DNA of 64,000 nucleotides from Arcobacter cloacae (GTDB lineage Bacteria > Campylobacterota > Campylobacteria > Campylobacterales > Arcobacteraceae). Shown here one piece after another: positions 53,663 to 62,961 of the stretch. Location: assembly GCF_013201935.1 (NCBI RefSeq), contig NZ_CP053833.1, forward strand, positions 1,426,001 to 1,490,000, in the 5' to 3' direction. The translations under genes were made by a program, and so were the position numbers. A model generated the notes under the pieces. It saw only the letters and a list, made by a program, of their open reading frames with translations. It was not told the origin of the DNA and ran no database searches. Numbering within the stretch: position 1 is the first letter of the stretch; each line of letters starts with the position of its first letter.

Positions 53663-55489
53663 CTATTCTTTCCATTTTATTTCAATTTTAACACCATCAT
53701 TTGATAAAATTTTCAAACTAGCTTTTAACTGTTTTTTTGCAAGAGTTTCTATTAAAACTAAACCTAATGACTCTTTTTTATCTATTTGATTATAACCTTG
53801 ACCATTATCACTGTAGTATAAATAGTATGAATTATTTTTACTATAAAAAGTAATATTTATAAATCCATCTTTTTTGTTTATAAAAGCATGTTTAAAACTG
53901 TTTGTTACAAGTTCATTGATTATTAATCCACAATAAATAGCAGATTCAGAACTAATAGTAGAATTGATTTCATATTTTATTTTTACATTTTTATCAAAAC
54001 TTTGTTCCACTTCAAATATAATTTTTTCAAAATACTCATTTGCATCTATAAAAGTAATAGCATCTTTTTGATATAGAAGTTCATGTAAATGACTCATTGC
54101 ACTAATTCTATTTTGAATAGTTGTAAGAAGAGTATTTATAGTAATATCATCTATTTCATCATTTTGTAATCTAATTAGTGAGATTATAGTTTGCATATTA
54201 TTTTTTACACGATGGTTTAACTCTTTGAGTAATATATCTTTTTCTTCAAGAGCTTTGTTTAATTTATCAGTTTTTTGAATTACTAGCTTATTTAATTTTT
54301 CTTCATTATCTTTTTGTTCTTCTATAAGCTTAATTTGAATTTTGTTTTTCTCTTCTTGAAGTCTTTTTATTCTATTTGATAAGGCAATTGAAAATACTAA
54401 CGCCTCTAAAATAAATGAAATTTCAACCACATAATATGATGTTAAATCAACATTAAAAATCCCTACACTTGATAAATACATTATTAAACCTGCAATAAGT
54501 ATCGCAGCCCAACCAAATAAAATTAGTTTTGCTTGAGCATTCTTTTTAATAAATGCATACAAAGTAATTCCAAATAGATAACTCATAAGTAAAATTGGTA
54601 CTATATTTCTATATTTCAAAAGATAATTAAAAAAGCTAAAGTAAATCACAGAAATAATCATCACTAACATTAAGATATTTAAAATCATATTTATTTTTGG
54701 ATATTGTTTTATTTCTAAAAATGATTTAGAGAAAAAAGCCAAAAACAAAACAGGAAGAGCGATAAATAAAGCTGCATAATCAACAATGATTTTCATAAAT
54801 CTATCATCAACAAAATATAAATTAGCAAAACCAACATAAAGCAGATGATGAAATACTAAAGTAGTTATATATCCAACATAATATAAATAACTAATATCCT
54901 TAATCATTAAAAAAATGGCAAAGTTATATAAAGCCAATATTATCATCGCTCCAAAAAATAAAGCTAAAATAACCTGATGAAATATCTCTTTTGAATAAAA
55001 TTCATCATTTGAATAAAGATTTAAATTTAATGTAAGTGCAGTCTTTTTTGAAAAGACTTTTAGATAAAAAGTTTTTGTTTCATTTTTATCAAGATTGATT
55101 ACAAAAGTAGGATTAACGCTCTTTCTATTAATATCTTTATTTAGTAAACCTTCATTTTTTATAAGATTAGTATCTTCATAAAAAGAGATATTTGTCACTA
55201 AAGAATTTGAAAACTCTAAAATTTTTGTAATAGGTTCATCTTTTTTATTATGTAATGTAAATTTAATCCAAACATCAAACTTGGGTGAATAACCATAATT
55301 TTTTATAGAACTATTTACATTTACAAAATTCTTATCATTTTTTATGATTTCATCAATATTTAGTTTTCTTGTATTATCTATGTAAATTTTTGATTGAGAT
55401 AATATTTCTAAATTATTTGAATTTAGTTCTATTATATTTCCAAATAAATTAGAGATAAAAATTATTAAAACAATTAAAAGTTTTTTCAA
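53663..55489 (-). CDS. 7TMR-DISM sensor histidine kinase
   Basis: A 608-residue membrane kinase. Signal peptide (1-17), an extracytoplasmic 7TMR-DISM ligand domain (about 25-165), seven TM helices (about 175-375), a coiled coil, then a HisKA_2-type phospho-acceptor region (LKELNHRVKNNMQTI, His ~420) and an HATPase domain (NELVTNSFKHAF, DNGQGY). DISM receptors often sense carbohydrates or small organics. The kinase class (HWE/HisKA_2) is not the usual partner for an OmpR regulator, but the genes are adjacent. Divergent from the paralog pair at 55.6 kb. Confidence 0.88.
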   Translation of the reverse strand: MKKLLIVLIIFISNLFGNIIELNSNNLEILSQSKIYIDNTRKLNIDEIIKNDKNFVNVNSSIKNYGYSPKFDVWIKFTLHNKKDEPITKILEFSNSLVTNISFYEDTNLIKNEGLLNKDINRKSVNPTFVINLDKNETKTFYLKVFSKKTALTLNLNLYSNDEFYSKEIFHQVILALFFGAMIILALYNFAIFLMIKDISYLYYVGYITTLVFHHLLYVGFANLYFVDDRFMKIIVDYAALFIALPVLFLAFFSKSFLEIKQYPKINMILNILMLVMIISVIYFSFFNYLLKYRNIVPILLMSYLFGITLYAFIKKNAQAKLILFGWAAILIAGLIMYLSSVGIFNVDLTSYYVVEISFILEALVFSIALSNRIKRLQEEKNKIQIKLIEEQKDNEEKLNKLVIQKTDKLNKALEEKDILLKELNHRVKNNMQTIISLIRLQNDEIDDITINTLLTTIQNRISAMSHLHELLYQKDAITFIDANEYFEKIIFEVEQSFDKNVKIKYEINSTISSESAIYCGLIINELVTNSFKHAFINKKDGFINITFYSKNNSYYLYYSDNGQGYNQIDKKESLGLVLIETLAKKQLKASLKILSNDGVKIEIKWKE

Positions 55490-55563
55490 ATCAATCCTAC
55501 ATTTTAGTTTTAAAGCAAAGAAGTATATTTAAATTTATATAAAAATAATTATATCTTTGATTT

Positions 55564-55581
55564 TGTGACGAGAATGTGACG
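55564..55581 (+). promoter_or_regulatory. Tandem operator upstream of the paralog pair
   Basis: TGTGACG-AGAA-TGTGACG, exactly the reverse complement of 53642-53659. It precedes a -10-like TATACT (about 55589-55596) and the paralog start at 55624, placing it at the -35 region as for an activator. It also lies 75 bases before the divergent kinase gene start. Confidence 0.75.
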
Positions 55582-55623
55582 GATAAATTATATACTTATC
55601 TTATTAATATTCAAGGAATGCAA

Positions 55624-56637
55624 ATGGAAATAAATAACTCATATTCACAAAATTCATATCAATCACAAACTTCATCAACAAAAAAAGTTGATGAAGTAAA
55701 TAGTGGTGGAATACTAAATACATTTGAAAGATTAATAGATAAAGTAAATACAAATAATACAGATAATGTAAAAACATCAGCTGCATATTATGAAAGTTCC
55801 AATATTCAATCAACTTCAAGTGTAACCTATGAAAAACCAACACCAGTTAAATGGGAAGATCAATTACTTTATCCTACTATGAATAAATATGACTATGATC
55901 CAGGAGCTTACGAAGGATATAAAAATTTACAATCTTATGATCCTATTGGTTATGAATGGCAAACTCAAATGATGAAAGCAACAAATGGGAATAAATATGA
56001 AGATGCTCCTGAATTTGAAGCTTTTATAAAAAAATGGATGGATAAAGGTGAAAGTGAAGACCGAGCTTTAGGAAGAGCAACACTTTATGCAAGAGCAGGA
56101 TTATTAGATTATGGTAAACAAAGAGCTCATCAAATAGATGAAAAATTACCTTATGGAGATATAAAACAACATGGGTTTCATTTAATAAATAATGAACCAT
56201 TAAAAAATGCTGTAATGAAAACTCTTGATAGTTTAAATTATGAAGATGCTTATGATTTAGTACGTTCAATTTTTGATGGCTATCCTGAAAATAATGGCGT
56301 CCCTTCGAGTTTCCAAGAATTACTTGATAACTTTGGAATTAAACTAGAAGAATTAAAAAAACTGAATCCTGAAACTGCTAAAAATGATAAATTTACTTTT
56401 ACAGGTGATGTAAATTTAAAAGATGGAACGGATTCTAAAGAATACAATAACTTTATATTTGATACTTTAATAAAATTCTTTGAAGATAGAATTGAAAAAT
56501 TTGATTACTATGTTGCAAATAAACCTCCTGAAGATACTCCTGATTATCATGAAGTAAGAGATGGTTTAAATTCTTTGATAGATAACTTTAAAAAAGAAGT
56601 AGCTGGTTATAATGGAGAAAACAATGGAAATAAATAA
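55624..56637 (+). CDS. Paralog A of a tandem pair, unknown function
   Basis: A 337-residue protein of a family I do not recognise. The first ~60 residues are Asn/Ser/Thr/Gln-rich and probably disordered; no Sec signal or TM. The rest is helical and acidic, with a compact C-terminal region (KNAVMKTLDSLNYEDAYDL ... YNNFIFDTLIKFFEDRIEK). A flexible N-terminus like this is typical of substrates of flagellar-type or other specialised secretion, but that is speculation. Start at 55624 (AAGGA six bases upstream); the GTG at 55576 is inside the operator. Under the operator shared with the response regulator. Confidence 0.7.
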   Translation: MEINNSYSQNSYQSQTSSTKKVDEVNSGGILNTFERLIDKVNTNNTDNVKTSAAYYESSNIQSTSSVTYEKPTPVKWEDQLLYPTMNKYDYDPGAYEGYKNLQSYDPIGYEWQTQMMKATNGNKYEDAPEFEAFIKKWMDKGESEDRALGRATLYARAGLLDYGKQRAHQIDEKLPYGDIKQHGFHLINNEPLKNAVMKTLDSLNYEDAYDLVRSIFDGYPENNGVPSSFQELLDNFGIKLEELKKLNPETAKNDKFTFTGDVNLKDGTDSKEYNNFIFDTLIKFFEDRIEKFDYYVANKPPEDTPDYHEVRDGLNSLIDNFKKEVAGYNGENNGNK

Positions 56638-57613
56638 CTCATATTCACAAAATTCATATCAATCAAAAACTTCATCAACAAAAAAAGTTGATGAAGTAAA
56701 TGGTGGTGGAATACTAAATACATTTGAAAGATTAGTAGATAAAGCAAATAGAAATAATACAGATAATGTAAAAACATCAGCTGCATATTATGAGAGTTCA
56801 AATATTCAATCAACATCAAGTGTAACCTATGAAAAACCAACACCAGTTAAATGGGAAGATCAATTGGTTTATCCATTTCTCTCTGAACCTGAACTTATTG
56901 AAGTATATAAAAGTTTAAAAGATACAGATCCTGAAGCATATAAATGGCATGTTCAATTAGTAGTAGCAACAAATGGAAATAAGTATGAAGATGCTCCTGA
57001 GTTTGAAGCTTTTGTAAAGAAATGGATGGCTAAAGGTGAAAGTGAAGATGTAGCAATATTTAGAGCAGTTACTTATGCAGAAGCAGGATTACTTGATTAT
57101 GGAAAACAAAGAGTTCATCAAGTAGGTAAAGATTTACCTTATGGAGATATTAAGCAACATGGTTTTCATTTAATCAATAATGAACCATTAAAAAATGCTG
57201 TAATGAAAACCCTTGATAGTTTAGATTATGAAGATGCTTATGATTTAGTACGTTCTATTTTTGAAGGTTTTCCTGAAAATAAAGGAGTTCCCTCAAGTTT
57301 CCAAGAATTACTTGATAACTTTGGAATTAAACTAGAAGAATTAAAAAAACTGAATCCTGAAACTGCTAAAAATGATAAATTTACTTTTACAGGTGATATA
57401 AATCTAAAAGATGGAACTGATTCTAAAGAATACAATAACTTTATATTTGATACTTTAATAAAATTCTTTAAAGATAGAATTGAAAAATTAGATTATGTTA
57501 TTGAAAATAAACCTCCTGAAGAGAGCCGTGATTTTCATGAATTAAGAGATGGTTTAAATTCTTTAATAGATAACTTTAAAAAAGAAGTAGATGGTTATAA
57601 CAGTAATTTTTAA
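56624..57613 (+). CDS. Paralog B of a tandem pair, unknown function
   Basis: A 329-residue paralog of the preceding gene. The first ~80 residues and the C-terminal ~180 are nearly identical to copy A; residues about 80-130 diverge. The ATG at 56624 (GGAG upstream) lies inside the last codons of copy A, so they overlap by 14 bases: copy A ends in the very bases that begin copy B. This is a recent tandem duplication at the start-codon sequence followed by change of the middle. Cytoplasmic by sequence, or exported by an unknown route. Confidence 0.72.
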   Translation: MEINNSYSQNSYQSKTSSTKKVDEVNGGGILNTFERLVDKANRNNTDNVKTSAAYYESSNIQSTSSVTYEKPTPVKWEDQLVYPFLSEPELIEVYKSLKDTDPEAYKWHVQLVVATNGNKYEDAPEFEAFVKKWMAKGESEDVAIFRAVTYAEAGLLDYGKQRVHQVGKDLPYGDIKQHGFHLINNEPLKNAVMKTLDSLDYEDAYDLVRSIFEGFPENKGVPSSFQELLDNFGIKLEELKKLNPETAKNDKFTFTGDINLKDGTDSKEYNNFIFDTLIKFFKDRIEKLDYVIENKPPEESRDFHELRDGLNSLIDNFKKEVDGYNSNF

Positions 57614-57637
57614 AATCCTACAAAATGATTTAACTTA

Positions 57638-57666
57638 AGTGGCAAAAGATATTTTCTTTTGCTACT
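57638..57666. terminator. Hairpin between the paralog pair and the LytTR regulator gene
   Basis: A 12-bp stem with one G-T pair (57638-57649 with 57655-57666) between convergent genes; weak T tracts. Confidence 0.45.
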
Positions 57667-57685
57667 ATTCTTTAAAAAAATAATT

Positions 57686-58396
57686 TTATAAACTTCTTCT
57701 TTCAATATACTCTCTAAAATCCTTCGCACCCTCTTTTGAGCTTGTGATAATCTCTGCAATTCCGTCAAAAGAGATTTCAAGTTTTGATTGTTCTACACTT
57801 CTCATAGATTTTATTTTATCCACATTTACGATGTAAGACCTATGAATTCTAAAGAAATTTTTTCCACTTAAAAGTGTCTCTAAATCCCCTATTTTTCTTC
57901 TTACATAAGCGTCTGCTTCTTTTATTTTGATTATTACTTCGTCTAAGTCAGCTTTGATATAATAAATATCATTTATATCTATTAAATATAACTTATCGCC
58001 TCTTTTTCCTAAGATTTTTTTTGATTCTTCATTTGATGTAGTTTTGAAATTTCTTACTTTTTCTAATATATTTTTTATATCATTTGATTCTATTGGTTTT
58101 ACTAAATATCCCATTCCACCGCTTTTATAAGCTTCAAGTGCAAATTCTGAATATGCTGTTTGAAAAATAATAAAAGTTTTAGGCTCTAGTTGAATTATAG
58201 AATCAGCAAGTTCAAGTCCTGTAATATTTGGCATAGAAATATCTAAAAAAACCGCATCAAACTTTGTTTTTGTAATCTCTTTTAGTGCATCAATTGGATT
58301 ATCAAAAGCTGTAATATCTTCAATCCCATTTTCATTTAATAATCTTTTTAATCTGCTTAAAGCCAAACTTTCATCATCAACAATCATTATTTTCAA
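57686..58396 (-). CDS. LytTR-type response regulator
   Basis: A 236-residue regulator: receiver domain (1-118; acidic pair DDE, phospho-acceptor Asp in AVFLDISMPNITG ~54, Lys in LVKPIES) and a C-terminal LytTR DNA-binding domain (about 135-232; YIKADLDEVIIKI, NFFRIHRSYIVNVDKIKS). LytTR proteins control cell-envelope, toxin or metabolite genes. Partner kinase is encoded just upstream. The 122-bp gap between them is rich in hairpins. Confidence 0.88.
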   Translation of the reverse strand: MKIMIVDDESLALSRLKRLLNENGIEDITAFDNPIDALKEITKTKFDAVFLDISMPNITGLELADSIIQLEPKTFIIFQTAYSEFALEAYKSGGMGYLVKPIESNDIKNILEKVRNFKTTSNEESKKILGKRGDKLYLIDINDIYYIKADLDEVIIKIKEADAYVRRKIGDLETLLSGKNFFRIHRSYIVNVDKIKSMRSVEQSKLEISFDGIAEIITSSKEGAKDFREYIERRSL

Positions 58397-58445
58397 TTTT
58401 TATCCTTTAAAATGTCCCATTTTAAAGGGACCATATATTTAATAA

Positions 58446-58514
58446 CTACTTTTTAACGATGAATAAAATTCATCTAAAAGTAGCAAAATCCTAAAGAAGG
58501 CAACGAGTTGCCTT
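58446..58514 (-). other. Hairpin-rich leader between the LytS-like kinase and LytTR genes
   Basis: Two stem-loops: AAGGCAA/TTGCCTT (58497-58503 with 58508-58514), and a nested structure with outer arms CTACTTTT (58446-58453) and AAAAGTAG (58476-58483) around GATGAAT/ATTCATC (58458-58464 with 58468-58474). Candidate intercistronic terminator/attenuator reducing regulator relative to kinase, or a processing site. Confidence 0.5.
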
Positions 58515-58518
58515 TTAT

Positions 58519-59505
58519 TTATTTTAACTCTATTATAAATACCATCTTATCATCTAAAATCTGATGACTCAAACTTCCAACATTTTGAAGTTCCAATCTT
58601 TTTTGAAGATTTGATAAACCTGTTCCAAATTTCACTATGTTAGCTATTTTACCATCATTTTGTACTATTATTTTGTCTTTTGAAAAGTTTATATAAATAT
58701 TTAATACTTTTCCCAAATATCCATGTTTTATTGCATTTTCAACCAAAAGTTGAATAGAGAATTTTGGTATTTTTATATTCTTATACTCAGCTATATTTTC
58801 AATATTCAAAACAATCTTTTCATCAAATCTAACATTTTCTATATTTACATAAGTTTTTACCATAGAAAGTTCAGTTTCTAAAGTAATTAAACTCTCTTTA
58901 TTTATGGCATTTCGTAAAAATTTTGAGATTTCAATAACTGCATTTTCTGCTTTTTTAGGGTCTTGATAAATCAACTCAGAAACTGAATTTAAAGCATTAA
59001 ATAAAAAATGAGGATTAAGCTCATTTTCTAAAGCTTTTAGTTTTGTTTCTAAAACTTGAGTTTTTATCTCTTCGTTTTTGTATTTCATAGAGATAAATTG
59101 ATGCAAAATCAATCCAACTAAAAAAGTCAAAAATCCAATAGTTATAGAGATATAAATCCAAAAAGCAGAAATTATATGCAAAATCTTAAAATCACCAAAA
59201 GAAAAAAGCAAAAAAGAAAAGGTAAATCCCAAAAATCCTGATAAAAAAGAGAAGACAAAACTAATCAAATACCAAAATCTTTTTTCAACCTTAGGAAGAA
59301 TAAATTTATTTGAGATGGTTATTAAAAAAAATGCAAATAAAGAGATTAAAATAGCCGTACTTGTACTAAAAATAATAGTTGAAATATTTTGTAAATCATA
59401 ACTTACAAAATAAAAACATAAAGAGATAAAAAAACCAAAAAATGCCCCAATTATTATAATATAAAGCCAATCTTTAGGTGCTATTTTTAATTCAACTTTT
59501 TGCAT
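58519..59505 (-). CDS. LytS/YehU-like sensor histidine kinase
   Basis: A 328-residue membrane kinase with four TM helices (about 14-34, 43-62, 80-100, 108-132), then a His_kinase domain (ELNPHFLFNALNSVSELI, phospho-His ~168) and an HATPase_c domain (LLVENAIKHGYLGK, GTGLSNLQKRL). It is the partner of the LytTR regulator. The TM region is short compared with LytS 5TM receptors; the signal is unknown. ATG start. Confidence 0.88.
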   Translation of the reverse strand: MQKVELKIAPKDWLYIIIIGAFFGFFISLCFYFVSYDLQNISTIIFSTSTAILISLFAFFLITISNKFILPKVEKRFWYLISFVFSFLSGFLGFTFSFLLFSFGDFKILHIISAFWIYISITIGFLTFLVGLILHQFISMKYKNEEIKTQVLETKLKALENELNPHFLFNALNSVSELIYQDPKKAENAVIEISKFLRNAINKESLITLETELSMVKTYVNIENVRFDEKIVLNIENIAEYKNIKIPKFSIQLLVENAIKHGYLGKVLNIYINFSKDKIIVQNDGKIANIVKFGTGLSNLQKRLELQNVGSLSHQILDDKMVFIIELK

Positions 59506-59546
59506 TTATTTCCTTATTTTTATAGTTACTTTTTAATATTTTCACT

Positions 59547-59939
59547 CTAATACCAATCAATCAATTGCAAATTTTCAACTCTTTGAAACTCTTTCGTATT
59601 TCTTGTAACTAAAATAAGATTATTAGCTTTTGCACAACCAGCTATTAAAATATCTATAGAACCTATTGGTGTTCCTTTTTTCTCTAAATCTGCTCTTATT
59701 TTTGCACTTTGAACTGCTTCTGTTTGAGTAAAATTTATAATATTTATTTGTGATAGTAGCTTTTTTAATTGCTCTTGCCTTTTTTGACTATCATTTGATT
59801 TTGCAATTCCCACTTCAAGTTCATAAACTACAATTGAGGGAATAAAAATATCTTTTGGAGAAACATTAAATAAATTCTTTGAAATATCACCTAATCCTTT
59901 AAAAAAATAAATAACTGTATTTGTATCTAATAAATACAT
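59547..59939 (-). CDS. vapC: PIN-domain toxin (VapC-like)
   Basis: A 130-residue PIN nuclease. Acidic residues of the active site: Asp in YLLDTNTVIY (5), Glu in VVYELEVGIAK (~43), Asp in GSIDILIAGCA (~100), and a later TRNTKEF where many VapC have an Asp nearby. Cleaves tRNA or rRNA when freed from antitoxin. It starts immediately after the antitoxin gene stop, so the two are translated together. Confidence 0.88.
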   Translation of the reverse strand: MYLLDTNTVIYFFKGLGDISKNLFNVSPKDIFIPSIVVYELEVGIAKSNDSQKRQEQLKKLLSQINIINFTQTEAVQSAKIRADLEKKGTPIGSIDILIAGCAKANNLILVTRNTKEFQRVENLQLIDWY

Positions 59940-60167
59940 CTAAAACTCTTCTCTTTTTATTTCTATTGTATTGTTTCTTATCTCTTCAAGTGTTGGAAAA
60001 TCACTCCAAGAACCACTTAGATTTTTTATATCTTCATTCCAACTATTGTTTAATTTTTGCTCGATTGCATTTGAGATATATTTACTTATTGATTGCCCTG
60101 TACTTTTAGCTACTTCTTTTATTTTTTCTTCTAAATTATTATCTATATAAATTGTTATTTGTGCCAT
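59940..60167 (-). CDS. vapB: Antitoxin of the VapC-like toxin (ribbon-helix-helix)
   Basis: A 75-residue protein. The N-terminal ITIYIDNNLEEKIKEVAKSTGQSISKYISNAI is a ribbon-helix-helix (CopG/MetJ) DNA-binding unit (here split in reading); the C-terminal WNEDIKNLSGSWSDFPTLEEIR is the flexible region that blocks the PIN active site. It represses its own promoter. Upstream of vapC as usual. Confidence 0.85.
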   Translation of the reverse strand: MAQITIYIDNNLEEKIKEVAKSTGQSISKYISNAIEQKLNNSWNEDIKNLSGSWSDFPTLEEIRNNTIEIKREEF

Positions 60168-60203
60168 TTTAAACTCCTAAATATAAGTGTACTTATAAGT
60201 GTA

Positions 60204-61622
60204 TTATATTTTATTTAATTCTTTGTTTAAAACATTTACCCCTATTGCAACTCCTGGCCAGCCTTGACCTGCAAAAACTGTATCTCCTACATTATACAAA
60301 CCATCAAATGGCGTGTTACAACTTGGAAGTTGAAATATTGTTTTTGCGGTTATTGGTTTTCCACCACAATTACTTCTATTTATGTATCTGTAAAAAGTTT
60401 TTGAAGTGGCACTAAAAAGGGTTTTTATATTCTCTTTTTTTATATTATCAAAATTATTTAAAAACTCTGTTATTATAAAATTTTGTGTGAACTCTTTTTT
60501 TTCTTCATATTCATTTTTTGTTAAACCTTCCCAAAATATCGCTTTTGAGTGGGTTGAAATTGTTATACTATAGCCATCACGTGATAATTTTTCATCATTT
60601 ATATCAGAAACTGAAACAAAAAAAGAGTTTGAAATACAATTTGGAATATCCTCTTTTAAAATTATTTGATAGTGATGTAAAAGTTTCTCTTTTGAATCCA
60701 ACTGTAGATAAACCACAAAAGCACTTTGGTCGCTAAATGAAAATTTATCATAATACTTTTTTATATTTTCATCTAAAAAAAGTTTTGAACTTTCAAAAAT
60801 TGCAGAATTTAATATAACTTTTGAAGCCAAATATTCATCTTTTGTAGAGATTAATCTGTATCTATTTTGCTCTTTTTTTATTGAAATAATTTTCTCTTTA
60901 TTTTGAACATTTACATCTTTTAATAAATCTTCTATGATTTGTCCCATTCCACCAATTGGATAAAAAACCTTATGAAATGGATAAGCTAAACCCAAACTCA
61001 TAGCTAAAAGTGATAAATCCTTTGAGTCAGTTTGAAGAGTTATTAAAAGTTGTGAATTTATAAAAGCTTTATACTCTTTTGAAATATTTGGTAAAACTTC
61101 ATTTATATATCCATCAGCTGTTTTAAAAAGCATAAAACCAAACTCTTTTAGAAGTTCAGCTACAAACAAAGCTGTTTTAGCGTAAGCTTGAAAGCCATAT
61201 TTTGCAAAATATACTTTTTTTAAAGTCCAAAATCTCTCATCAATCTCTTTAATTGTTTTCCAAAAAATTCTATTATTTTTATGATAATAAACATTGTTTA
61301 GATTTGTTAAAAACTCCTCAAAATTTGCAACTCTATCAACTATTTTTCTGTTTTGTATTGTTCTAATTGCGATTTTACTCTCAAGAATATTTGGAACAAC
61401 TCCTACTTTATCAAAGATATTTTTGATTGGATGATTATTTTCATAACCTACAAAAGTAGTTGCTCCTGCGTTAAAATAAGTTCCCAATCTTTTAAAAGTT
61501 GAAGCACAACCTCCAAGATTTTTATCCTTTTCAAAAAGGATTAAATCTTTGTTTTTATTTAAAGCAGAAATCAGACTTCCACCTATTCCACTTCCAATAA
61601 CTGCAATATCAATATTTTTCAT
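60204..61622 (-). CDS. Phytoene-desaturase-like FAD oxidoreductase (CrtI/CrtISO type)
   Basis: A 472-residue flavoprotein. ADP-binding loop AVIGSGIGGSLISAL (about 6-20) and the C-terminal LYNVGDTVFAGQGWPGVAIG match CrtI/CrtISO and related desaturase/isomerases. It could act on carotenoids, retinoids or other polyenes, or another hydrophobic substrate. No other carotenoid gene is adjacent. Start at 61622 (ATG) overlaps the photolyase gene end; the in-frame codon at 61670 lies deep in that gene. Position downstream of photolyase hints at light response, but this is inference. Confidence 0.75.
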   Translation of the reverse strand: MKNIDIAVIGSGIGGSLISALNKNKDLILFEKDKNLGGCASTFKRLGTYFNAGATTFVGYENNHPIKNIFDKVGVVPNILESKIAIRTIQNRKIVDRVANFEEFLTNLNNVYYHKNNRIFWKTIKEIDERFWTLKKVYFAKYGFQAYAKTALFVAELLKEFGFMLFKTADGYINEVLPNISKEYKAFINSQLLITLQTDSKDLSLLAMSLGLAYPFHKVFYPIGGMGQIIEDLLKDVNVQNKEKIISIKKEQNRYRLISTKDEYLASKVILNSAIFESSKLFLDENIKKYYDKFSFSDQSAFVVYLQLDSKEKLLHHYQIILKEDIPNCISNSFFVSVSDINDEKLSRDGYSITISTHSKAIFWEGLTKNEYEEKKEFTQNFIITEFLNNFDNIKKENIKTLFSATSKTFYRYINRSNCGGKPITAKTIFQLPSCNTPFDGLYNVGDTVFAGQGWPGVAIGVNVLNKELNKI

Positions 61623-62961
61623 TGTTTGCTCTTTTGAACTCTTCAATAGCCCTATTTCTTGAGTATTCAATAGAAACTATTTGTTTTGGATAATCTAAAA
61701 ACATATTTGATTGAACACCATTTTCGCTATGAATGAGTTTTGCATTTACATCTTTTAGTTCAGGAATTACAGACTTTATAAAAATAGCATCTTTATCAAA
61801 TTTTGCTGATTGTAAATAGGGATTAAAAACTCTAAAATATGGCACTGCATCAGCACCCGTACTAGCTGCCCATTGCCAAGAACCTATATTTGAACTTGCT
61901 TCATAATCAAGAAGTCTTGAAGCGAAATATTGTTCTCCTTTTTTCCAATCTATAAGCAAATTTTTTGTTAAATATGAAGAGACTATCATTCTTAAACGGT
62001 TATGCATAGTTCCAGTTTCGTTGAAGTATCTCATGCTCGCATCAATCAAAGGAACGCCTGTATTTCCCTCACACCATTTTTGAAAAACTGTTTCATCTTC
62101 ATTCCAATCTACTTTTATCTCATTTAGATTTTCAAACTCACTTTTTGGAAAATGAAACAAAATATAGTTATAAAATTCTCTCCAAAAAAGCTCTCTTATA
62201 TAAAAATCTTTTTGGCTTTTTATAGCTCTCATTTTTTTGATTTTATTAAAAAGTTCCCTTGGACTTATAAGTCCAAATCTTAAATGAACAGCTAAATTTG
62301 AAGTAGAATTTTTATAAAAAAAATCTCGTCCTTCTTGATAATCTGAAATTTTTAAAGAAAACTCATTTATAAGTTCATCTGCACTTTTTTCCAAAAATTC
62401 TGGTAATTTTTGCTTCTTAAATCCCATCTCTTGTAAAGTTGGAACAAAATCATAATCAAACTCTATTTTTTTTAAATTTTTATTTCTTTCAAACAAAACT
62501 AAACTCTCACTCTCCCAAATAAACTCTAAATTTTTATAATATGGAGTAAAAACTTTATAAGGTGTATTATCTTTTTTTAGACAATTATTTGGATGAGTAA
62601 TAAATGAATCGGTAAAAGTCTGCATTGGAATAATTTTATTTATCGCTTCATCTCTTTTTCTTGCATAATTATCAAAATCAACTGAACATAAAACAGAATC
62701 AAAACCTTGATTTTTTAAAGTTTCAAAAACCTCTTTAGGAGTTGAGTAAAATATAGCTAAATCTAGCCCTATTTCTTTCAAATCTTCTTTTAATTTTAAA
62801 ACACTTTTATAGATAAAGGTAACTCTTTTATCATCTTTATTTAATTTATCTAAGATATTTTTATCAAAAATAAAAATAGGCAATACTTCATCTTTTGCAT
62901 TTGCTAATATCGCACTATCGTTTATTCTTAAATCTCTTCTAAACCATAAGATTTGTTTCAT
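61609..62961 (-). CDS. phrB: Deoxyribodipyrimidine photo-lyase (class I CPD)
   Basis: A 450-residue DNA photolyase: N-terminal antenna-binding domain (LWFRRDLRINDS...), FAD-binding C-terminal half with ELFWREFYNYILFHFP, RLRMIVSSYLTKNLLIDW, and LDYEASSNIGSWQWAASTGADA, the class I signature. Repairs cyclobutane dimers in light. Length normal. It is directly after the DUF523/DUF1722 gene (one-base overlap), the same pairing as ybgA-phrB in E. coli. Confidence 0.93.
   Translation of the reverse strand: MKQILWFRRDLRINDSAILANAKDEVLPIFIFDKNILDKLNKDDKRVTFIYKSVLKLKEDLKEIGLDLAIFYSTPKEVFETLKNQGFDSVLCSVDFDNYARKRDEAINKIIPMQTFTDSFITHPNNCLKKDNTPYKVFTPYYKNLEFIWESESLVLFERNKNLKKIEFDYDFVPTLQEMGFKKQKLPEFLEKSADELINEFSLKISDYQEGRDFFYKNSTSNLAVHLRFGLISPRELFNKIKKMRAIKSQKDFYIRELFWREFYNYILFHFPKSEFENLNEIKVDWNEDETVFQKWCEGNTGVPLIDASMRYFNETGTMHNRLRMIVSSYLTKNLLIDWKKGEQYFASRLLDYEASSNIGSWQWAASTGADAVPYFRVFNPYLQSAKFDKDAIFIKSVIPELKDVNAKLIHSENGVQSNMFLDYPKQIVSIEYSRNRAIEEFKRANNEKY

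Noticed and set aside
55576-55623. GTG 55576 as start of paralog A
   Set aside because: It lies within the second operator half-site and has no ribosome site; the copy B start equals ATG 55624.
56024-56269. Reverse-strand Leu/His-rich ORFs across the paralog pair
   Set aside because: Antisense shadows repeated only because the sense genes are duplicated.
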